A stretch of 39,213 nucleotides of DNA. It comes from Fragilaria crotonensis (taxonomy: Eukaryota; Bacillariophyta; Fragilariophyceae; Fragilariales; Fragilariaceae). Of this stretch, positions 1-10,040 are shown in pieces. The first letter of the stretch is position 1, and each line of letters opens with the position of its first letter. Below the pieces are notes generated by a model. That model was not told the origin of the DNA. It was given only the letters and a program-made list of their open reading frames with translations, and did no database searches. Where the stretch lies: the NCBI GenBank assembly GCA_022925895.1, contig JAKSYS010000601.1:1-39213 (forward strand), given 5' to 3'. Position numbers and translations under genes: made by a program.

Positions 1-2
1 AG

Positions 3-131
3 CGTGAACTGCTCAATCACTGCATTGCACTGAAAAGGAGAGGAACAAATGGTGAAGGAAGTCGAGACACCTCCGATGGAGAGCAGGCAGAAGCATTAGA
101 ACCAGTGGAAGCATGTTGGGATTTGGAATAA
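3..131 (+). CDS. C-terminal end of an unknown gene, 5' end outside the window
   Basis: An open frame enters from the left edge and runs 42 codons to a TAA at 129-131. The residues are hydrophilic and rich in Glu, Gly and Arg, ending in ACWDLE. The composition looks like a normal coding tail, and the sequence becomes strongly AT-rich straight after the stop, which fits a gene end. No domain is recognisable and the start is not visible. It could also be a chance open frame, because 42 codons is short. Confidence 0.35.
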   Translation, partial: RELLNHCIALKRRGTNGEGSRDTSDGEQAEALEPVEACWDLE

Positions 132-718
132 CAACGCAATTTATTGAGGTGCACAATTATTATGATCATCACCATAACATTCTGAAACGAAACCGCAACG
201 AGTGATTACTCCACTTTTGAATGTGGAGATGTCGACATGCAGCGTCATTGTTAAACATAGAAACTTAAACTATACACATATTGTTGTCAAGCAATCAATA
301 TTTCAAGCTAGTAAGCAACGTTTAACAACGACTCTGCACAATTTAAAGAATTTCATTCCATCAGATAAAGGTATAGCATTTATCTTTTATTGTTATAAAT
401 GACTATAATATGGTGACAAATACCCATTTAAATTGATTTATTCAATTTACATTGTGATACAAATTTACTGTATAACGTTGCTTGAAACCAAAAAAAGTCA
501 TGTAAACCAATTTAAAAGTTTAAAATACAAAAAACATTATAATTACAATCGACAAATCTTGTTCTATTTTGTTTTTTGTTTTGATGTTTGTTGAGTATTT
601 GCTTAAAGGTGTAGTATGATACTAAACTGTGAAATATAACTTTAAAATGTTAGTGATAAATATTTTATATTCATTAATCCCCGTCCACTAACCATATGTA
701 TTGAATCCATTTTATTTT
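132..718. other. AT-rich stretch without a recognisable gene
   Basis: This stretch is much richer in A and T than the rest of the window, with many short A and T runs and stops in every frame. The only open frame (202-402, +) has no protein-like features. It could be a 3' flank or an old decayed insertion. Confidence 0.5.
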
Positions 719-991
719 TTAAAAGTCACCATATACCACCTTGTTGCCAAATGATAGACGGGCGCGTAAGCAATGTTGCTTGGCGGTGTTGTATAATGAG
801 CTTCTCACGTGAAGTTGGGTAGTATCAAGATTGTGTTCCTGTCCCAGGAAGATATCCGCTTGAACCTCATTGTGCACTTTACAAACTTCGAGTTGTCCGC
901 CGCGTCTATCAAGAGTCAAACCGGTGACATACTGCGAGTAGTAGGAAAACCAAGTAATGTGAGAGGGCTTGGCTTGTAAACTTCGCCCCAA
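719..991 (-). pseudogene. Possible relic of an endonuclease/exonuclease/phosphatase domain from a retroelement
   Basis: The minus strand reads 90 residues that include the string GQEHNLDTTQLHVRSSLYNT followed by an Arg/Phe-rich stretch. A Gln-Glu followed by Asn-Leu-Asp, then a spaced Val and Leu, resembles the start of endonuclease/exonuclease/phosphatase domains in algal retroelement open frames, where the Glu binds metal. The frame has no ATG, meets a stop just upstream, and ends early before the rest of such a domain. It is best read as a decayed fragment. The family call rests on my memory of the motif pattern and is tentative. Confidence 0.3.
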
Positions 992-2149
992 GGGTTGGTG
1001 CTCCTGCGGTTACCGGTTGTCAACACAGTTTCAGCCAACTCGGGATGGATCTTGGAGGAATTGAGGAATAGTCAAGTGCAACTAGTACACATTTTGGTAC
1101 AGTGCCAGATTCCCCGTATTGCCGCGTCATCAGAACCAGTAGTAAGGATTGTTGCATACTATTCAACCAAGAAGTTTTATCATCCTGCGCCACAGCAATT
1201 AGATTTAACGGTGGGAGAGAGCCATCAGCCAGATGGAAAATACTTGGCATTCATATGAGGATGCTTGGCTTTGGTTGGAGCAAAAACATTTGTCAGACCC
1301 ACAGGACATTCATTACACACAGCAGTGTGAAAAGCATGAAGGGTTTACGCATCCTTTCAATGTTGATTAAGCAAATGATTCGCTGACACTTGATGCTATT
1401 AAAGTAGAGCCTTGTGGATTGTATTTGCTGCTTTTACAGCAGTGGAGCCTTGTGGATCAAGAACTCGTCCATGTCACGATAGTAGTCGTAAGCGGGGGCA
1501 TTCTGGATTGTTTAAAGTATGGCCAGCTGCTCTTTTCATGTGGCTTTGACAAGAAAGGGGTCAGATCCAAGGTCATTGGAGAGATGGAGTTGCTTGTAAA
1601 TGGAAGGCTCGACATCGGATCCCTGCAGAAAGGGCGTTGAGGAAAGAGCGACCACTTTCAATTCTTTTGAGCCGAAGATGTCAATATCTTGCAAGAAGAC
1701 CTGCTCCACGGAGTTTTGGAGACCATGCGCATGTTTCAGCTGGACAATAGCACCGTATCGAGGATGATGAAATATGCACTGACACGGAATCAGGCATCCA
1801 AACGAATTAATTTACTGTTTTTTCGTGAAATCCCAACAAAACTGAGTTTCGGTTTTGTCAGATATGGGTTATCTTTTGGGGTCAACAAAAGGGACATCTA
1901 TTTAACAAAAGAGAAACAAAAGCGGCCTTAGTAGTAGGACTAAATCTAAGGGTCAGAACTCAGAACACTATACAGTTGCATGGTTTATGTTGTACTGTAA
2001 AAGCCGCAACCTTCTGATATTGTGAAAATATGGCATATGTAGATAGTTCTTAGTATTGCCACTGATTATACTTGGTTTTAATTCGCTGGCGAAGTCCAAA
2101 GCATTGTTGCAGGATGTTACGTTGCCTTTTCAATTCTTTCCAGTTCTGC
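992..2149. other. Decayed or non-coding sequence
   Basis: Several short open frames exist here (995-1386, 1419-1640, 1689-1931), but none has domain features, signal peptide or consistent frame. The stretch may continue the retroelement relic next to it. No RNA gene was seen. Confidence 0.4.
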
Positions 2150-2729
2150 CTACTGCCAGAAAGGCGCCAGTACTGAAGGTGCAAAAACAGGAGCAAAACC
2201 GGGAGGCGCAAGAACTGAAGGTGCAAAAACAGGAGCAAAACCGGGAGGCGCAAGAACTGAAGGTGCAAAAACAGGAGCAAAACCGGGAGGCGCAAGAACT
2301 GAAGGTGCAAAAACAGGAGCAAAACCGGGAGGCGCAAGAACTGAAGGTGCAAAAACTGGATTTCCAAATGGAGCGGCAACTGGAGGTCTAGTCTTCGTTT
2401 TCTTGGTTGGAGGTTTAGTCTTCGTTTTCTTGGTTGGAGGTTTAGTCTTCGTTTTCATGGTTGGAGGTTTAGTCTTCGTTTTCTTGGTTGGAGGTTTTGC
2501 CTTTGGTTTCCTGGTTGGCTTCATCGTTGGTTTCTTCATTTGACCTTTGTTCTTGAGTTCGCGCTCCGCTGCAGTGCCGGATTTTTCCTTCCAGTGAGCA
2601 AAGTTGGATCCTCGACAGTCAGGGCTCGATCGGCTGAGGCTCCTTCAAGAGAAACGAACTCGCTTCGACAGCTAGGTCGAGACCGTGGACAGCAACACCT
2701 AGGATGGTGAAAAGGAGGATGAGCTTCAT
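2150..2729 (-). CDS. Predicted secreted Lys/Pro-rich tandem-repeat protein, two exons
   Basis: Exon 1 (2684-2729) encodes a signal peptide, MKLILLFTILGVAVHG. A 73 bp GT-AG intron (2611-2683) would join it in frame to exon 2 (2150-2610), giving 168 residues; the intron donor is weak. After a short charged spacer, the mature protein has about five copies of a 9-residue Lys/Thr/Pro unit (KKTKTKPPT type) and then four copies of a 14-residue hydrophobic unit (GFAPVFAPSVLAPP). It is therefore a small secreted protein with a very basic half and an apolar Pro-rich half. Basic repetitive secreted proteins in diatoms can act in the cell wall or silica matrix, but no silaffin-type motif or Ser-rich stretch is visible, so that role is only a guess. 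The repeats are open in other frames too. I prefer this strand because of the signal peptide. Confidence 0.5.
2172..2357. repeat. 42 bp tandem repeat, four full copies plus a partial
   Basis: Units start at 2172, 2214, 2256 and 2298, with a partial at 2340. The copies are almost identical, so this is a recent expansion. A period of 42 keeps the reading frame and encodes the 14-residue apolar unit on the minus strand. Confidence 0.9.
2382..2516. repeat. 27 bp tandem repeat, four close copies plus one diverged
   Basis: Units start at 2382, 2409, 2436 and 2463, with a more diverged copy at 2490. A period of 27 encodes the 9-residue Lys/Thr/Pro unit on the minus strand of the secreted protein gene. 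Confidence 0.9.
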
Positions 2730-3244
2730 GGGAGCTGAAGGACGTATGGATTGTCCTTAACAATATTGTGCTGTAATGGATTATGGGTTTGTTGTGAGCG
2801 AATCTACTGAGTCCGTTCGTGCGTAACCTTGCACCATTGGAGGTCATTCGTGTGAGCCCATCCGATCACAGTCCGACCGTTGTTATGCATACGATTCGCA
2901 ACTGTTCCCTGGTCCTCCGGAGTCCGGAGTAGTGTAGTACTCGTTACAGTAGGGATACTACGACAGTGACGCTTCTTGCACCGGTAGACATTCATGTTGG
3001 TTTCAAGTTTCACCTTGAACGGAGGCGAACATAGCCAAACCACGTCTCAAATTTTTGTGGGCGTCCCAGCGTTGGCCTCGATTATGATCGGTGTTTTGAT
3101 AAATGAGAGAAAGACAAGGACGCTGAGCACAAGGGGTGGACCTTGATATTCATGTGTCAGGAATTTTCGACGTGCTCTTCTGAGCGACTAATATCGCTGT
3201 ACGGAGCACTAGAATAGTTAGTTATGAGAATTAATGGTCATCCT
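2730..3244. other. Intergenic region between the secreted protein gene and the kinase gene
   Basis: This holds the upstream region of the secreted protein gene and the downstream region of the kinase gene, both on the minus strand. Open frames here are short and show no domain. No clear promoter element was recognised. Confidence 0.5.
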
Positions 3245-4621
3245 CTACGCCGCCACAGAGAGTACAGCGTTGCTGGTATTCCTCACAAACAACGGCCGCG
3301 ACATTGCCAATGAGGAATTGCTTCGTGGTGTTTCCAGGTCTGTTTCCAGCTCTTTCTCAATGCGTTTTAGAAGTGTACATACTTCAGTCATAGTGTATCG
3401 CGCTTTTATGGAATGCTGCCAGGAATTCTGTAAGAGATGCTTGATTGTTTCCGGCAAGTCTCCTGGGAGCACCGGCCTGTGACCACAAATACAAACGTCC
3501 GATCTATGAACTGATCTGCTCATGCTGGCGTAAGGTTTCTCGAGAGTAATGCAGCTCCAATAAAGCATGGACCAGCTATAAGTATCAACCTTTTGGTTGT
3601 ACTGTCTCGAAAGCGCCACTTCAGGGGCCATGTATCGCACTGTGCCGATCGCACCACTCATAGTGTAGACGTCATTGACATTGTCGCAACGACGCGGCAG
3701 TTCGCGCGATAAACCAAAGTCAAAGATCTTCACATTGCCATGTTCATCGAATCCGACATTGTTTGGCTTGAGGTCACGGAAAACAATGTTCTTGCTGTGG
3801 AGATAGGCCAAAGCCAATGCAATCTGGTGTGCAATCTTCGTGCGGTTCAGCAGTTCCGATGTTTTGTCACTATTCAATCCGAGGCATTCCAGGCTTCTTT
3901 CCAGAGAGTTGTCGAGCTTCTTCCTGTTCCAGAATGCTATTCTGTCTTCGAGGGTCTCATGGAGGCGATCCAGCAGTAAAAAAAATCCATTGTGACTTCC
4001 GTCTGCGTACGCATTGATACCTCCGGTCGTCCATCCTCGTATCTTCAGAATATTATCATGCTGTAGGCTGTTCAGGAATTGTGCTTCCACAACTAAGTCT
4101 GCTGCAGCCAAGCAAAACTTGGATGGATCTTCCATGGTTCTCAGTCTGAGGTGCTTTGCAACGTACTTGCACTTTCCGTTTTTGACGGCGTTTTCTTCGT
4201 AGAACCGTCTGGCTGCAATTTGGCTGTTGCCATACTTCGCGACTGGATCTTCCTTGAGTTCAAAATTGAGAACTTCGTAAACGTCGGAGAATCCACCGCT
4301 TCCAAGCAGCTTGCCAATTTTCACCTCGTCCTTCTCAAAAATTCCGCAGGCATCGTCTTTCTCGTCCCATCGACCTTTAACAACACTGCTCTGACCAAGC
4401 ATAGTGTGCACGTGTCTTTTGATCCTGGTGACAACAGCATTGGCTATGTGCTTCGGATACGTCGGAGTTCCGGCCTCGTACATGGTAAACAACAAACGGT
4501 TTTCGTTGCGAGTTGATGGATAAAATTGTAACCCAAAACTCTTGGTCGGGTCTCTGTGGGCCATTTCTGCTGAACACTCCTGTGCACGAACTTCCGCGAT
4601 CACATTTCTCGAGCACACCAA
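3245..4621 (-). CDS. Protein kinase, Ser/Thr or TKL-like
   Basis: This is a single open frame of 458 residues with a complete kinase domain at about 100-425. Visible parts are the Gly loop GSGGFSDV (107-114), the ATP-binding Lys in VAK (156), the catalytic loop FRDLKPNN (281-288, Asp283), DFG (301-303), and an APE motif (332-334) preceded by GTVRYM. The His of the usual HRD is Phe here; Tyr at this site is known in AGC kinases, so activity is still likely. A long insert rich in charged residues lies between the N-lobe and the catalytic loop. The C-lobe end (WQHSIKARYTMTEV) resembles TKL-type kinases. Residues 1-99 have no known domain, and Met20 is an alternative start. There is no signal peptide or membrane segment. 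A perfect TGACGTCA palindrome lies about 65 bp upstream. Substrate unknown. Confidence 0.88.
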   Translation of the reverse strand: MVCSRNVIAEVRAQECSAEMAHRDPTKSFGLQFYPSTRNENRLLFTMYEAGTPTYPKHIANAVVTRIKRHVHTMLGQSSVVKGRWDEKDDACGIFEKDEVKIGKLLGSGGFSDVYEVLNFELKEDPVAKYGNSQIAARRFYEENAVKNGKCKYVAKHLRLRTMEDPSKFCLAAADLVVEAQFLNSLQHDNILKIRGWTTGGINAYADGSHNGFFLLLDRLHETLEDRIAFWNRKKLDNSLERSLECLGLNSDKTSELLNRTKIAHQIALALAYLHSKNIVFRDLKPNNVGFDEHGNVKIFDFGLSRELPRRCDNVNDVYTMSGAIGTVRYMAPEVALSRQYNQKVDTYSWSMLYWSCITLEKPYASMSRSVHRSDVCICGHRPVLPGDLPETIKHLLQNSWQHSIKARYTMTEVCTLLKRIEKELETDLETPRSNSSLAMSRPLFVRNTSNAVLSVAA

Positions 4622-4685
4622 CGCATATCACGACTGATCGGTCTCACAGTTGGTACTTTCGGCACGATTGACCGATCGTGTTCCG

Positions 4686-4693
4686 TGACGTCA
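4686..4693. promoter_or_regulatory. CRE-like palindrome TGACGTCA upstream of the kinase gene
   Basis: The perfect 8 bp palindrome TGACGTCA is the classic bZIP binding site. It lies 65 bp upstream of the kinase ATG. Related TGACGT motifs mediate CO2/cAMP responses of diatom carbonic anhydrase promoters. Function here is inferred from position only. Confidence 0.35.
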
Positions 4694-4963
4694 CCAGTAT
4701 GATGTGCCACTGCCTTCGTCGTACTAGTCCTCGTATGCATACTTTATACTGTACTGTTCGGACGACTTCCTCATCTCGTGCACGGACGTGATTCCATGGC
4801 CCCCCCATGCGGCAATACGCGGACGTGAAACACGTTCCTTCATAGACGCGTCTACAAGTACCAGGTGCAAGAGTAACTGGTACGAGTACCGGGTACAAGT
4901 ATAGTAGTTGCTCTACTACACGCGTAACGCACACACACCACGAGAGCCCTCCAGTACATTGTT

Positions 4964-5100
4964 GTTCCCCGTGATTACATCGTTGTCAATCATGGGCTCT
5001 TGCGTCGCCAAGTACTATACCTCGTACAGCAGTTGGTGAGTGTCTACGGTAGTTCCCCGTGACTCATCTCGTTGGCAATCTTGCTCTTGGATCGCCAAGT
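4964..5100. repeat. Imperfect direct repeat of about 50 bp
   Basis: The stretch 4964-5013 recurs at 5052-5100 with several substitutions. Both copies start with GTTCCCCGTGA and end with TCGCCAAGT. The copies are 38 bp apart. No function is apparent. Confidence 0.7.
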
Positions 5101-5589
5101 TGTGCTAAAAGAGCTGCACCGTCGTTATTAGGAATTGCGATTACGTCGGCATGCTGAGGGCGCTCTCCCACACCAAGTGTCCGCGTCCAGGAACGATTTA
5201 TCAAAGGTCCAAGTTTACTCAATTTCTTGAAAACGCCGTCGTCCTATATAGTATGGTAAAGGTGCGGGGACTACTCTTTCTGTGAAAATCGTCGATGTCA
5301 GCAACTCTGCACTGCCGTCGTCTTCATCTCTACCGGTACTTGTACCTAGTAGAGTCTGCTGGTAGAGTCAAGAGTCAAGAGTGGAGCCCGTACATAGTTG
5401 CTGGCTGTACTATCTGCAATATTCCAGGCTCGTATTGTGGGTTCCCGGGATGGATTCGAGTTTGCTATTCAAACCTCCCTCCCGACCAGTGCGTTGAAGC
5501 AGCCACCCGCCTCGCAGATGGTATCCGCAGTTTGTGTATCTAACAAAGGAATTTCAATGAGCTCTCACTTCTCATTCCTGCGCCGATTT

Positions 5590-6839
5590 TTAGTCGTTGG
5601 AAACCTGAACACCTGGATCATGTACTGCAAAGTCACTCCTACCTGTCCGTGTCGGAGCATTCATGTGTTCAGAGACATTCGATGACTCTGGAGAGCACTC
5701 TTGTGCTGGCACATTGGTTGCAGTACTTCGCATCTCCATTCGGGACGTAGAGGTCGGAGAAGCTCGTGATAGTCGTCCTTGCAAGTCCGGTATTTTGTAA
5801 ATCAAGAGATTGAAAGAACCTTGCAGTGGGAGTAAAAAAACGTTGGCGACTCTCAACCAATCTGGGGCGCGACTTCCGGCGGCACTGAGTATAGATATGA
5901 CAATGAAGGGAGTGTACGTGATCCAAAATGCGACGACATAAAGTGTTCCAGATTCCAGCACTTTTTTGCTCATTCTGAACTGTGTCGAACGTCTACGCGA
6001 ACGTCTACGCCATAGGCGACAGCAGAAGTGTGAGGATTCCAATGACGTCGTCGTGTCCTGTTCGTCGTCTCTTGGGATATCACCGACTTGAAAACGAGCA
6101 GCACGAGTTGCTTGTGAGTAGCCAGAGGTGTCGCGGTCATCTCCATGTGCTTGCTGTTCTATAGCACGAATTCTGCAGTACAGCATGGACGTCGCCAAGA
6201 TAGTAATCATGAGAGATAAAACACCGGGAAGTATTGCAAACACGAATACGTATAAATCGCTGACGTGACCCCGGCTGCACGACGTTAATACGTATCCTTC
6301 GTCACAGAGGTCCAGCTGGGCATCATCAATCCAACAACCCAACATGCCTCCGTAATTATAAAGCTCGAGAATAATTCCTGCAGTCGCAAATCCGAATGCC
6401 CATCCGAAGACGAGTGTATGCATGCTGGGAAGGAAACATTTCTTGAGCTGCTCCGCAGTCCATTCGTACCTAACACATAGGAGACAATAAATGCTAAGGA
6501 CAGAGTTGTACATCGGAGCGGCAGCTCCGAACTGATACAGCCATCCTGCAAGTTGCAAGTCGCAATGTTTCCTCGCAAGACATATTCCGTCAAGGGGTCA
6601 ATATCTTCTGGTGCCGTAAATGTAGACATGGCACAAGCGGAGGAAAACGCAATGTCAAGAATGCTTAGTCCAATCAGAATTTGCTCCCTTGCTCGGGACA
6701 GCCTTTTCTCTCGAACGATGTACCATATCAGCACAATTGATGAAAGGAGTGATATTGTGCCTGTAACGGTAGGAATGATAGTGAGTGCCAGTCCCAGGCC
6801 TTGTCTGCTGATGACCTCAGCTTGCAGATCATCAGACAT
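5590..6839 (-). pseudogene. Seven-transmembrane receptor (GPCR-like), one frameshift
   Basis: Two overlapping frames together encode one 7TM protein. The first, starting at the ATG at 6839 (MSDDLQAEV), gives TM1, an Arg-rich loop, TM2 and a Cys before TM3. The second gives TM3 to TM7, a second loop with Cys residues, a long third intracellular loop and a hydrophilic tail. The layout resembles class E/cAMP-receptor-like GPCRs of protists. The frames meet near 6545, where NLQ runs into DG in one frame and GW in the other; one extra G on the coding strand would restore a typical QGW start of TM3. No intron fits here. So this is either a pseudogene by a single-base deletion or an intact gene with a sequence error. 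Ligand and G protein are unknown. Confidence 0.65.
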
Positions 6840-7589
6840 GGTAACCAACGGCGGAAAGGGAGGAACTCGGATCTGTCGATTGACAGCGAGGTAGACAAAC
6901 AACAAAATACGACGTGTAGCCTTGAGGGGTTCTCAGAGTGATGTGTCCTCTGTTGTCATTGATCTATCTATGATCTTTGTACTCCATACCGATAAAGGCC
7001 ATATGCCTGTAAGTTGTTATATGAATGCAGGCCACAGGCCACTGCTTTTTATAGCGAGGCATCGTCGACCAGCCCCCAGCCCCTAACTGGAGCATTTTAC
7101 GCCGAGCACGTTTTACGGCAACTGCGCCGTATCATTGTTACTTGAGCGTACGCATACTCTAGTACTGCGAGCACGCTGTGTACATGCTACTCTACTAGAC
7201 TCTACTAGAGTGTACATTTTCTTTTTTCAATTATAGCATTGGTACTGTACTGTACAGTGTAGCATGCTGGAAAGGAAACCTGGAACTGACTCGTTGCAGT
7301 TCAACTTTTGTAGCGCAAATTGATTTCCATGGGAATGGATCATTGCTTTCAGCTGTAGTACTAGTACCTGGTACTCCAGAGTATTACCTGTCAAATACAA
7401 CCCATGTTGTACTCCTCATTTGGGATCCCATGGAATTCCAAGATTAGCACGAGGAAGAGGGCCTGGTTCTCCTCTGAGTAATAGGGGAACCACCCAGACG
7501 GTTTATGTAGATAAACGCATAGTATATGAATTCCTGGGTATAGTTCCAGCACTTTTGATATACAACGGTTTGTTGTACTTGAAGTTGAT
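6840..7589. other. Intergenic region between the receptor and the recombinase
   Basis: No gene is recognised. The stretch contains short repeats of CTCTACTAGA type (7190-7215) and a CCTGGTAC palindrome half at 7367-7374. The left edge of the Crypton-like element may lie here, but such elements have no terminal inverted repeats, so the edge cannot be placed from one copy. Confidence 0.4.
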
Positions 7590-9755
7590 TTGTTCTTCAT
7601 GCAAATACAATGGAATTCAACTTTGGCTACAGTACCCTCTGGTACCAAAAAGGTATTATCATGGAGAGTGTCACAAATCACGACACAAAGTGACAGAATG
7701 GTTGATACGAAAACACTCAACAAGTACAAATGCGTGCTTGCATCGTTCATGTCCTTTATTCATGGTCGTTCTGTTGACAATAAATATGATCGTGATTATG
7801 TTCATTCTGTGGAAGCGTTAGCTGCAGTAACTCCACAAGATGTGGTAAGGTATATGAATGTGAAAACATTTGGTACGTTGTTCCCTTCTCCAGATTCAAA
7901 TCCATTATCGCGTCGCGGAGCAACATTGGGATTTGACAAGAAGGCAATTTCTTTTTTCATGCCGAATCGAGAGAAATGGAGCGTGACAAGATCCGAAGGT
8001 AACCCAACTCAGAGCCAAGACGTGAATGCTCTCATTAAGCGTGTGAAGAAGAAGGAGGCCCGAAAGCAAGGTGCAGAATCCAAGACGAAACGTCCTATGG
8101 TTGGTGCCGAATTTGTTGCTATGCATGACATTTTGAAGAAGGGAGCTGCTTCTGGGCGAACGACAACGCATGCAACTTATTGGCAAAGGTATGGTATAGG
8201 TGCTATGGTAAATTTTCAATTTCATTTGATCGCTCGCGTCGATGATTCCACACAGGTAGTGCTTGAGCACATTCGGGTCCATGACAGCTTCCCTCACGCT
8301 CTCAAGACGCGGCTGAATTGGTCGAAGAATGTTCAAGACGAACGAGATGCACCGTGGCAGATTGTGCTGGGAGCACTCAATCCTGTATATTGTGTCCTTT
8401 GCTCACTCGGATTGTGGTTGGAGTTGAATATTAAAATGCACCCGCCAGCTTTAGATTCTCCATATGTTTTTTGCTTCACTGATGACAATCGGATTCCAGA
8501 AGGGGGACAGAAGGCGAAGGCAAAGATTCAAAAGATACTAGCAAAGATGTTCAAGCTGGAGGAATTCCAAACGGACAATGGCGAGGCGAAGTCTTTGTTA
8601 TTGGGCAGTCACAGTATTCGAAAGTATGCGGCTACATTTGCGCGGAGATGTGGAGTGACGAAGGATGAAAAAGACATTCGAGGGCGATGGAAAGGCACAG
8701 GTAGAGTCTCTGATGTGTATGATGATGTCGAGTTACCTTACCCTGATGCGAAGGTCGCAGAGAAATTGTGTGGTGGTGGTGCTTGCTTCTATTTGCCTAA
8801 CCCCAGGTACGACACGGTTATGATGAATTCGTTCATCCTCAACCATGTCGTTCCGAATGTGAAGAAGAGGCTTCCTGAATCTGCTTGCCTTGTTCTTGGA
8901 AGAGCATTGATGTGGCTTATTTGTTCGCCCATGGCAGATGAGTTTGTTCCAGCCGACATGAAGGAAACGGTGCTGGCAGATTGGGCTCATGTTCGTGGTA
9001 CTAATCAGCATGCTGATGCTGATACGCCAGCAAACAACGGCCGCGATAATGATGAAGACGAAATCAATCCGATACAACAGGTGGCGGTGACTGTGTCTGG
9101 CGACCATGGAGCTGTTTTTATTGATACCATTGGCGATTTAGAGGGTGAAGGTGCTAGGGGAGTTGGACATCAACAGGGGACAAATGCGACGGTACGAAAT
9201 CAGTTGATTGGCGTGCAATCGTGCTTGCTTTCTATGCGACAAGAGAATCTGGAATTAAAGAATGCTATGAACTCAATGAAGGTAAATATGGAGCGAAGCT
9301 TTCAGATGGTGAATGGAAATATCCGACGACTTGCAATGCGACCAGTGAGAAATTTGGCGGCGGCGACAGCAACAATGGGACAGCAAGAACCAGTGCCACC
9401 CCAGCAGCAGCAAGATACTGCTGCAGGGGGCGACCATGCAATGATGCTTGCAACCCTGATGCCGACCCCCAGAAGTCTCCATGACCTCTGGCAGGAGTAT
9501 CAGCACGGGGTAGGTGGGAGAAAAGCCGCGAGGCTATTTTCCCACTCTGAGCGTGGTCGTTCCAAGCATCGGTATCACAGGCGAAAGATTGTGTGGGATT
9601 TAATTGCTGGCCTTGTCATGCAAGGCCATACGGCGGACGCAGGCATAGATAGAATCTATGCAGTGTATGGTGGGCAGACGTCTGTTACAAACATCATCAA
9701 TGGATTGAAGAGGGACAGAAAAAGTGGGACTCTGAGTCCCAACCTTAGAATATAA
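7590..9755 (+). mobile_element. Crypton-like tyrosine recombinase with C-terminal GCR1_C-like domain, intact
   Basis: This 721-residue open frame has no breaks. The N-terminal part (about 37-130) looks like a recombinase core-binding domain. The catalytic part has candidate residues Arg216 (IARVDDST), Lys246 (WSKNVQDERDAPWQI), His341 and Arg344 (SHSIRKYAAT) and Tyr377 (VSDVYDD), in the R-K-HxxR-Y order of tyrosine recombinases. A probable coiled coil follows at about 540-575. The end, about 627-715, starts LHDLWQEYQHG and resembles the GCR1_C DNA-binding domain found in many Cryptons. Together this matches a Crypton, a DNA transposon that moves by circular recombination. Met37 is another possible start. 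It stands alone between host genes, on the same strand as the oxidase. An intact frame suggests recent activity, or domestication. Element ends are not visible. Confidence 0.75.
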
Positions 9756-9981
9756 TACGGATCGTACGGAATGGTGTGGCAGTATCGTACTAGTACATTT
9801 TTTTATGGTCTCTCCTCTCCTTGAAACGTAAGTAATCCAAGCACGGTGATAGCACGGAGTTCGTTTCTACTGTAAACTTCGTATTCTCCTACAGCGTTGT
9901 AGTGAAAGTTTTACCAAAATTGGACACTTCCGTAGTGTTGAGTGTTTGTGATGTTCGTTGCCTGCAGGATGCCGTGATGTG

Positions 9982-9988
9982 TGACGTC
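9982..9988 (+). promoter_or_regulatory. TGACGTC motif upstream of the plastid terminal oxidase
   Basis: A TGACGTC heptamer lies about 60-70 bp upstream of the candidate start codons of the oxidase. TGACGT is the core of diatom CO2/cAMP-responsive elements bound by bZIP factors. The assignment is by motif and position only. Confidence 0.3.
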
Positions 9989-10040
9989 TGTGTCCAGTTT
10001 TTATAATAAAACAGAAAGGATCCGATCAAACGATCTGTTC

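Larger units (their letters stand above)
4622..5589. other. Intergenic region upstream of the kinase gene
   Basis: No gene is recognisable in these 970 bases. They hold a CRE-like palindrome, an imperfect direct repeat and a cluster of GTAC-containing short palindromes near 4855-4905. Open frames on either strand are short and lack domain features. Confidence 0.5.

Noticed and set aside
2056-2391. Plus-strand frame with Lys/Gln/Glu-rich 14-residue repeats resembling a coiled coil
   Set aside because: The 42 bp repeat is open in several frames on both strands because its period is a multiple of three. The minus strand has a signal peptide exon and a workable intron; this one has neither.
7905-8336. 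Minus-strand frame inside the recombinase gene
   Set aside because: It is a shadow of an intact, well-supported gene on the plus strand.
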